DNA of 64,000 bases from Paraspadella gotoi (taxonomy: Eukaryota > Chaetognatha): NCBI GenBank assembly GCA_051294375.1, contig CM119266.1, positions 23,056,350-23,120,349 on the forward strand, written 5' to 3'. The notes under the pieces were generated by a model. It was given only the letters and a program-made list of their open reading frames with translations, did not search any database and was not told where the DNA came from. Below, one piece after another: positions 56,031-64,000 of this stretch (within the stretch, counting starts at the first letter, position 1; every line of letters begins with the position of its first letter). The position numbers and the translations under genes are program-made.

Positions 56031-58525
56031 AATAAAACATAAACAAATACGAATATTGATATGAAACATGAGAATTTTAAAGATCTTGATCTTAGAAGCC
56101 ATATATGAAATTTCAACTCCCTATGATATCACACTTTCAGAAGCCATGATTGCAAAAAAGCGTGACCGAAAGCTAGGACGGGCTTTGCCCGCCCGGCTCG
56201 ATAATAGAGGATATTTTGTTTGTTTTGATAAAATGTAAACAAAACATTTAATAACTGTCCTGACTCAATTTTAAGGACATCGATGATGACAAGCTGAATA
56301 TAAATTATAATTAAATTATTAAAATTAATTAATCTATTAATTAATTAATTAATCTATTAATTATTAATTAATTAATTAATCTAATAATTAATTAATTATC
56401 GTAGGCAGATCCGACATTGTTTGCCCAAACTTGTTATGGTAGAAATCTACTATGAAATTAAATTCAATAGAGGCGGGGGTTCAAAACTTTAGTCTTGAAG
56501 TCTACTTTCAGGTAAAAAAAGATTTTTTTTAAAAAGTTCGATTTTAAAGCTTTTATTGTTGCTATCAAAATTGCAATATTATTATATAATGATAAAACAA
56601 TTTTTCAAGCAATCTTATCTTTTTTTGATGAATTCTGATAGAGCATAAAAAGTTAAATAAAAAATATAACTACAACTTACAAAGACTCTTATGTTTTTTT
56701 GGTGAAAATTAAGAAAAAGTAATAAAATTATCGAAAAAAGAACTATACTTTGTGTAGACAACTTTTTGCAAGCAACCTGAATCTTATCTTAAAATTAAAA
56801 AAATCTTAAAAAAATTTTTAGCTTTTTCTATTTATAAATAAATATTAAAAAAATAATATATGGGGTATGGAGTAATATTAAATTTTTTTGCCTATTCAAT
56901 TTTTTTTTTTTAAATGTTTAAATTTTCGTTTGAGCAGGTGCTTTATTCAAATTTCTTAACCACCTTACTGAATTAGGCTACTCCTATTTATGGGGTATCT
57001 GAATCCGTTCTTTAAAAAAAAATTAATTTACTTCATTTTCATTTACTTCATTTATTTCATTTTCATATACTGCAGCTTCAATTTTTTAAAAATATAAAAT
57101 TTTAAAGTACTAACTGATTGATATTGCTTGTTATACAATTTTGGCTCATGCTAGAAATTATATTTTTTATTTGAGAAATCCATAAACAGTACTCTCTCAA
57201 TACCACCATAAAGAAACACACGAGGTTGATCATTGTAACTGTTGCAGGAGTGCAGGAGTTTATTTTTCAATTATTAGGGCGCGGAGCAAACATGACTCCT
57301 GTTTTTCGGTTGCTTCCCATACTAATGTTTTTCGACATTGCAAAACTAAATACAATCCAAAAGATAGAAAAATCTGCTATAAAAAATAAAACTATTTTAT
57401 AAAACAATCGTGCGTGGGGGAGGATCAATTAAGGGGGTAAGATTGAAGTCCGAGCTCTGTATAAGTTTATCTACAATATCTTCCGAAGATACAACACGTA
57501 TGGTACGTGTCGGGGATGATTTTACCATGACATCTTTAAACCCGTCAATCACCTTTTTTGGTGGCGGCAACTCCAAACAAAACCGCACTTACTGTAGCAG
57601 AGGAGACATTCCCAATAATCCGTCTGATAGTTTAGCTTTTTTTTTTCTCTCTTTGTCTATTTAAGTATTTAACTAACTTGTTATGAGGGACACGGGATAG
57701 TTCGTTTCTCAATTATCATGTCCTAACTTTCGTCTAATCTCAATTACATCTTGTAATATTTGTATTGAGGCGACTTACCACCGGTCTCTCTCTCTCAACC
57801 CTTCCTCTCTCCTCTTTCTCCGAGCCGGTCAATCCACACGGTCACTTTGCCCTAGCTTTGGCAATGACCTTAGATTGACCGGACAAAGTAATAGGGCCGA
57901 GGCGACCGTAAGGTCAAGTTGGTCCGGGCGATGATAAAAGTGGATCAGGAGAGCTGGCCGAGGCGACCGTAATGTCAAGTTGTTCCGGGCGATGATAAAA
58001 GTGAATCAGGAGAGAGCTCATCTCACTTCTTTTCTACTTCTCTTTACCTTTTTCCCAACCTTTATTTTCTCATATTTTCGTCTTCTACAGTATAATTTAT
58101 TATGATATCAATTAAGGCTATGAATTACATGGTTTGATGATACAAGACTTTCATCAAGTGCTACTGAACGTTTGCAAACAACTTGCTTTTTACTCGGTTA
58201 TGATTTTTCCGTGGCAGATATTCACTCTTCGACCGATGCAATTGAACAATCAGGTATATTTTTGGCTGAAAGCTTCAATGAAGTTGTAAAAAAAAACCTT
58301 GACTACACTTTAAAGTTAATTATGTGTAAAACAAATTATTTCTTGGAAGCCAGATGAGTCTTTATTGACGCTGCTTGGAGTGCCGGGTTAGTTATCATAA
58401 GAGCCCGACAGGGTTTTCGATCTCTTTCTGGACTCAATTTAGAGCTAAATTTTATTCCTGTTATGCCTATTAAGGCGGAACAGGTTACAAACACGCAGAA
58501 GTTCGGTATAGATAGTATCTATTAG
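56031..58525. other. AT-rich stretch with element fragments
   Basis: A terminal fragment of the hairpin-ended family (about 56265-56440, minus) and a 62-bp tandem pair (about 57897-58022, GGCCGAGGCGACCGTAA units). An unassigned frame at 58172-58357, continuing upstream without stop for about 40 bases, encodes an ordinary-looking but unrecognised 61-aa peptide. No gene is supported. Confidence 0.4.
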
Positions 58526-58529
58526 TTTA

Positions 58530-58631
58530 GAGATGAAACGAAAAATTCGTTGTAATAGCAATTTTTATTTTTTATTATTGTACATGTTTCGACTCTTAGT
58601 GTTACGAGTCTTCAATGTATATCTATTAGAT
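58530..58631 (-). mobile_element. PLE left end, inverted terminal fragment
   Basis: Minus strand carries stem GACTC...GAGTC, GAAAC and ATGTAC, with the CTGATGA box decayed to CATTGA. Its outer edge (AAACGAAAAATTCGTTG) is an inverted match of the right end near 61115-61135, so it pairs with 60935-61145 around the reverse transcriptase remnant. Confidence 0.55.
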
Positions 58632-59128
58632 AATAAGGCGAAGTGAAAATTACGTACGAAAATTCTAAAGGTCAATTATGAACAACATACCATCAGTGAA
58701 CATTAATTTGTAAAAAAAATTAATTTTATGTTTTTTAATTTTCGCAGTAGGCTATATTTATATATAATACTATTCTTATAAAATCGAAAAATTTCAAAAT
58801 AGGCTTTTCTTAATTTTGATTGCTGATTTGAATTCCTCGTCAAAAGTTGATAAAAGAAAATATAAATTATTTTTAAAAATTCTTTCATTAAGTGGGTAAA
58901 AAATTACAAAAACTATATTTAATATATAAAAAGTTAATTTTCAGCTTAAAATATAGCTTTTTCTAATTTTTGACCCACTTAATGAAGAGTTTTTTAAAAA
59001 AGAGTTATATTTCTTTTTATCAACTTTTTATGACAAATCCAAATTGCAAAAAAATCTTAGAAAAAACTGTTTTGAAATTTTAACATTTATTGGATTAGTA
59101 CTAGTATAAATATGGCCTACTGCGTAAA
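58632..59128 (-). mobile_element. palindromic hAT-like MITE, truncated copy
   Basis: Inverted copy of the 37722-38318 element. TAAGGCGAAGTGAAAATTAC opens it, and TAGGCTATATTTATA and the central palindrome are kept. The other end stops at about 59128, where PLE coding sequence begins. Confidence 0.65.
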
Positions 59129-59575
59129 TTGTATTTATTGGCTTCTTTTCGATCTCTGCATGGGGCAGAGTCAGTACTCTTCTGGTATCGGAAAGCAGAC
59201 GATACCATCCTGGCCGTGAAAAGGGATCTGGTTGATACCCTTCTGACCCATTTAAACAACATCGAAACGAGTATCAAGTGGACATGTGAAAAGGAGGAGA
59301 ATGGCAAAATTCCAATGCTCGATGTGCTTATTAGGCGCAAAGAGGGCGGCTCATTGGAATTCTCTGTGTATCGCAAACAAACTCATACTGACCAATACAT
59401 TCCCTTTGATTCGCATGCTCCCTTGTCCCACAAACTCGCCACGGTCAGGTCCCTTACCAGAAGAGCCCTACTACTGATTCCTCGACCCCGAGCTCCAGGC
59501 CGCCGAGCTTGAGCATGTCAAAAGAGCCTTGGGCGCTCAATGGTACCTCTTGTGGGCTTTCGAGAGGCTAGTTCC
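59129..59575 (+). pseudogene. Penelope-like reverse transcriptase fragment
   Basis: The frame from 59129 holds FWYRKADDTIL (the usual aromatic residue before ADD is replaced by Lys), then a spacer and KIPMLDVLIRRKEGGSLEFS, then VYRKQTHTDQYIPFDSHAP and SHKLATVRSLTRRA. These match the catalytic palm and the block after it (FLDVLV...VYRKPTHTDRYL) of Penelope-like reverse transcriptases. After about 59480 the match continues in another frame (ELQAAELEHVKRALGAQWY), showing a frameshift. The fingers and early palm are missing, because the MITE remnant abuts the 5' side. Not functional. Confidence 0.82.
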
Positions 59576-59922
59576 GGTCTGAACCAGCGTGAGGACAGTG
59601 GCCACCAGGGGCTGTCCAAGTACTGCTGCGCAAGTTCACTCCGCCCAGGGAGAGAACGAGGTCTTTGCTGACTGAAGGACCAACGCGCCTCACAGCGCAA
59701 TGGAATATAGCAGAAGCGCCTCAAGAACTGTGGGTACCTGCCCTCCCTCACACAGGGATCACTGAGCTTTGGTGCAGGTGCTAGCAAAGCAGGGGATCTC
59801 CACTTTCTAGTAGGCCCGTGCTCCTTACGGTGAGCAATTGGTGAAACCGAAAGATAAAATCCCCAGACCGCATATTCAGTAGTCTCTAATTGTAGGTATC
59901 GTGCTGGAGTGCTTATACAACC

Positions 59923-60534
59923 TTGCCATTAGAGTCTATATCTGTGCTCGAACGGAATCTCTGTAAATGGAAATTCGGTTTAAAACTAATAAAGCCGTAT
60001 CGTGACACAGAAGGGTCACTTTTTATCGGCTATTGCGAGCATTTGGCATCTTCTGGCCATCTGTTAGAGAGTTCCGACTGCTGTGCTGTCCATGACCAAA
60101 TTGGTTCTTCAGGAGTGAGAGAGGCGATTTACATCAAAGCCCTCGAAGCCCTCTTTGAATCGTGTGGAGGACGATTCGACCTCCCTCCAAGCTATGATTC
60201 GCTTCATCAAACTGATGGTGGAACCCACGCCACCTCAGCCGACGTGACTCCCCTGTCCCACTACAACGGGGTCAGGGGGGACTCTCAGCAGGCAATGGTA
60301 CCTGATGCTCACCCAAGCCTGCAGAAACTTGGACGACTCTCTCGATACCGAGCGCGCCCAACGACGGCCTGCAGGAGGAGGGGAGGAATCTGTATCTCCT
60401 GTACAAAACAGCCACAGGCAATCGCCCGCCTCCCGTCAGACGTGAGAGCGGAGGGCATTCGCGTTATCAGGTCAGAGACATCGCAGTGGCACTGGGCATT
60501 TTTTCAGGTTGGGTCATTTACAGATCCCAGCTAA
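59923..60534 (+). pseudogene. Penelope-like endonuclease-end remnant
   Basis: A 203-aa frame. Around residues 68-100 it reads VREAIYIKALEALFESCGG then RFDLPPSYDSLH, which matches the REAIHIR...NRDGGRYxLSxxYDxLL block at the C-terminal end of the GIY-YIG endonuclease of Penelope-like elements. The GIY-YIG half itself is not recognisable (IGYCEHLASSGHL is a weak trace). The sequence after residue 110 is unrelated-looking. It lies downstream of the RT fragment in the order expected of one element. Confidence 0.6.
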
Positions 60535-60934
60535 CTACTCCCCACACAATTACTCTCGTACAACCATGACAGCCTATGAACCGAAATTCAATTCAGTAAT
60601 ATCCCTCATGTTGCCCGGTGGAGGGGAGGGACCCAGCTCCTTTGAGCTCTTTCTTACTTATTTTTTCCTTACCATCTATTATTCTTAACTATCCCTCATT
60701 AAACTATCCTTTTCCATTTCATTTTCAATATTTCAATATTCACATTTTCAAAAATGCCAAACAGGCTTAATTTAATTTATTTAAATCTTGTATGTATAGT
60801 TTATTAATACTATTATCTTGTTGTTACATGCCTATGTTATACTATATTTTCTTCTTCTCTTATCTTGTCTCTCTCTCCCTTCTCTTCCCGTGTTTCACCA
60901 ATTTCAATTCACTCTCCTTTTCTCCATTCCTTAT

Positions 60935-61145
60935 CTTTCACCTGTCCTCACATCTGACCACTTATCTTTACTAAATTCTTTTGGTTGGAACTCTCCCTCA
61001 TCTCTCTCTCTCTCTTCTCTCTCTCTTCTCAATGTTTGTGAAATAATTATTTGGTGATTCAGATGCTGATGAAGGCTTGAGTGTGAGCCGAAACATTGTC
61101 CAAAGTTATAAAACTTTTTGTTGTCCACGAAAATTTCGTTTTATT
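60935..61145 (+). mobile_element. PLE 3' terminal repeat with best hammerhead core
   Basis: CACCTGTCCTCACATCTGACC and TC tracts are followed by CTGATGA (61066-61072), stem II GGCT...AGCC and GAAAC (61090-61094). Stem III can form between CAATG at 61030-61034 and CATTG at 61094-61098, which leaves GUU as the predicted cleavage triplet. Stem I is weak. This is the most complete of the six loci and sits downstream of the RT/endonuclease remnants. Confidence 0.72.
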
Positions 61146-61189
61146 AAGTTAAATTTTAAATCTTTACTATTATTATAAGTTTACAAAAG

Positions 61190-61510
61190 TGTGGCGGATC
61201 ATAGTAAAGTTAAAAATTTAGAAATGGTTCTCATCTTGAATAGCTTTGAATTTTTTTATTAATTTGGATTTAAGTTATTTTTTGTTGAATTTCCACTTCA
61301 TTATTATTTTACTGCAATATCAAAATTGGATTATAGGACTCAATAAATATCCAAATTAGTAATAGAAATGCTTTCAATCTTAATTTACATATTGCAGTAC
61401 TATATATAGAAGATGAATTCAAAATTTTTTTAAAAATTTTTAATAAAATGGGGGAACTCAAAGGATTTTTTTTATGAGAAGCTATATCTTAATTTAATAC
61501 AATAAAAAAA
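61190..61510 (-). repeat. 550-bp dispersed repeat, inverted copy 3
   Basis: Reverse-oriented relative of 44000-44460, including TATTGCAGTA and TACTGCAATAT hairpin arms. Confidence 0.6.
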
Positions 61511-63747
61511 AAATCTTTTACAGCTGCGATTAGGAAAATTGGAAAAATTTCCAATTTGTAAACCATCTGGACACCTCCATGGGGGTGAATATGAAACTAT
61601 AGAAACAGGAATGTTATATGGATGTTTCATCTGGTAGGAAAGAGGTAGCAAAAGACAGATGAAAGATTTCATACTCACGAGGTGGTGTTTCATTGTTGAA
61701 CATTAGAGACAAGGTTAAGAGCTCGCGCATTATGTGGGCTCAGTTGTTGCATGCCTGAAGATTCGTTCAAGAGTGTTTAGCTGGGGAATTGATTGGCTCA
61801 AATGTTAATGGGCTTTATGGTTTAGCTTTTTTGAAGGCAAAAAGAGAGGGACTAAACTGCAGTTGTCAAAGATTTTATGCTGAGTCTTATAGAGGTGGTC
61901 TGACCTTAACAACGAAATTTTAAACCAGGAAATTCTCAACGGATAGTTATGAGATTATTCTTTTAATCCTAGTGTGACAGTGAGAAAGGTGATGTAATGT
62001 TGATTCGGGGAGCACTTTTGGGTGTCTTTAACCGTCGGCTGTATAGGACAGTTGGTCAATTTTTTAAATATGCCAATGAGTGAGACTCAGAGGAGTCAAA
62101 GCGAGGAGGAATGTTTGAGTGCAATGTATGGTGAGAGCAAAAAATGGAGGTGTTGTTCTGATGATGATCCATCTTGATTATTTAATAGAACACACAGAGG
62201 GAAGGAATTGTAATTACTTACGCTTTGAGTTTACTCACAATTAAGGTCAATATTCATTAGTTACTAAGACATTATGAGGAGAAATGGGACAGAGCTTTGG
62301 GGTGAGTTTACAGGATCAGGGACAGGAATATGAGTGCGCTTAATGAGATGGAAAATTCTTATTATGTTAGGACTGCATGTGTGGCGACAGATTAATTTAA
62401 TTTTTGGACTAGATACATTGGATCATGCATATTTGATTGTAGAGGTGATGGTGTATGTCAGTGTTGTGGTTTAGCAGACAAGAAGATGGATACTGTTAAT
62501 GAGTGTGAAGTGGTAATTGATTGTGGGAAATTAGTGTGACTTTGTGAGATTGGATGGAAGGAGAGTTGACAAGACACGGAGATGGGACTAGGTTTATGGA
62601 GAGGAGTTAAAGGTTAAACTAAGAATAAGTTAGGTTATATGTTAAGTCTATAGTAATGAAAATAGAGGGGAGAGATTGAGGAGCGCGTTGAAATAGCGTT
62701 GGACAGTTATGGAATATGTTTTTTAAACACTTAAGCAAGGAATTAGAAGAGGAATATTGGGTTGCATTAAATGGGAGGTTAAGAGGTCGAGAAAATGTTT
62801 TATTGGTGGGGGTATTTAGGTAGATAAACGGGGATGGTCAAATAGTGGGGTGGTAACTTGATTAAAAATGTTAGAGTTGGTTATTGGACTTTTATTTAGT
62901 AACGTTTTTTTAATTGATTTAGATGAATAGATAGAGGGGTGATTGTGTTTAGAAGGGAAATATTGGTTGCAATTTAAATGGAGAGGTTAAGAGGTTTTGA
63001 GAAAAACTGTTTAATTGCGTGGGTATTTTAGTTAGATGAACGGGGATGGTCAAATAGAAATTGGGGTAACCTTGATGAAAATTGTTAGAGCTTGGTTATT
63101 GGCTTTATTTAGCTAAAGTTTTAAAATTTATTTAGCTAAAGTTTTAAAATTTGAATATTAGATTTGAATAAGTAAGGTATGTGTATTGTGTATTGTTTTG
63201 TAATTGTTATATATTTGATTAAAAAAAAAATAATAAATAAAAATAAATAAATAAATAAATAAAAAAACGCCATTTTAGCTCCTATGTTTTGACTATTTTA
63301 TTGGTCATTGTCTTAGTCATCTCGTTAAAAAAGAAAATATTTTAAAATTAATAGAATCAGTCTTTTTTACACTAATTAAACATAATTAAATATTTAACTA
63401 ATTAAATTGGCCTTTGCCACAAACATGACTTTTAACATAACCTTTAAACTTAACATTATCTTAAAATTAAATTAACTTAACCTTAATTTAAACTTTACCT
63501 TGTGTCCAATGCTTATGTTGGGTAATGTTAAGTATGTTTAATCTTTAGTCTTACATCGATAATGCATTTACGTCATTTTTACGTCTTTTTAAGAAATTCG
63601 GATACATACTATGTCATTTTCATTAAAAAAAAAAACTACGTTTCTTTTACGTCATTTTCGTCATTTATTCGGTCTATAATTCAGTAACTGTCATTGTGTC
63701 ATGCGTTGATGTCGTATATTCATTGTTACGTAATAATGATCAATATA
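61511..63747. other. repeat-like stretch, possible decayed LINE and tandem unit
   Basis: GT-rich sequence without long frames. About 62430-62530 translates to a Cys-rich string (CRGDGVCQCCGLADKK) that weakly recalls the zinc-finger region after LINE reverse transcriptases. Segments 62745-62915 and 62960-63125 are a diverged tandem pair (shared ACGGGGATGGTCAAATAG). No gene is supported. Confidence 0.4.
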
Positions 63748-63990
63748 TTAACGAGGAATTCCAGCTCTCTCTATATCTTTCCCAATGATCTTTTGTTCCC
63801 TTACTAACGCAAGGATGTTTTCGTTTCTGTGGCGATCAAAGCGCACCTGTAGTTTCCGTTGTGTATTAATAGATATACTTAAGTTACAAGTTTCCGAGGC
63901 AGTGCGTGCGGCGCTCTGATTGGTCATTAGTTGCCGCCGTTTCGATAAGATCTCAGTCTGATTTCTTCGACGTGTAGCTTCATAATTCAC
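63748..63990 (-). other. 80-aa open frame at window edge
   Basis: A basic, Gln/Asn/Arg-rich frame (MNYEATRRRNQTEILSKRRQ at the start) with no recognised family. A GATTGGTC box lies within it at 63918. It could belong to a gene continuing beyond 64000 or be fortuitous. Confidence 0.2.
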
Positions 63991-64000
63991 TTAGTCTCAC

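Overview
The window looks like nuclear DNA from an invertebrate animal. Its protein genes are broken by short introns (41 to 415 nt) with ordinary GT...AG junctions, its promoters look TATA-type, and most of the rest is microsatellites, inverted repeats and decayed retroelements. A GH18 chitinase ending in a peritrophin-A (CBM14) domain, a Ciboulot-like beta-thymosin and Penelope-like retroelements suggest an arthropod or another ecdysozoan. The very heavy GA/TC microsatellite load is seen in some crustacean genomes. I cannot name the species.

Layout. Positions 1-22.6 kb hold no gene I can support. They carry six 165-353 bp assembly gaps, long GA/TC, AAAG and CGT tracts, promoter-like islands with CCAAT, octamer or TATA motifs but no recognisable coding sequence, and a 2.3 kb near-identical direct duplication (8598-10951 and 10977-13286) whose junction is exactly a 25-N gap. 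A SINE-like repeat recurs here and further right.

Positions 22.6-35 kb are the gene-bearing part. They hold a complete 12-exon secreted chitinase (minus, 22614-25878, 476 aa), a beta-thymosin-like actin-binding protein (minus, 27626-27859, probably with a 5'UTR intron), a complete 7-exon type-B carboxylesterase/cholinesterase-like gene (plus, 30714-33668, 749 aa, full catalytic triad, a 67-residue acidic insertion and a C-terminal membrane segment), and an orphan exon coding a strong hydrophobic segment (34872-35048). The exon phases of the two large genes were worked out by hand and stay in frame from start to stop. A two-exon GC-rich candidate gene lies at 51022-51888.

Positions 35-64 kb are mobile-element ground. 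The main family is a Penelope-like element (PLE): its terminal repeats carry hammerhead-ribozyme-like cores next to TC/GA tracts at six or more loci, and one copy retains reverse transcriptase and endonuclease remnants (about 58.5-61.1 kb). Also present are a decayed non-LTR endonuclease (36.98-37.36 kb), a palindromic hAT-like MITE with a perfect 8-bp target duplication (37722-38318), a foldback element of about 1.75 kb whose centre is full of telomere-like GGTTAG motifs (38735-40483), and three copies of an element with a 3' hairpin and internal 150-bp minisatellite repeats (45.9-50.8 kb).

The three recognisable genes (cuticle or gut chitin turnover, actin monomer binding, ester hydrolysis at the cell surface) do not form a pathway. 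They are ordinary neighbours in a repeat-rich region.
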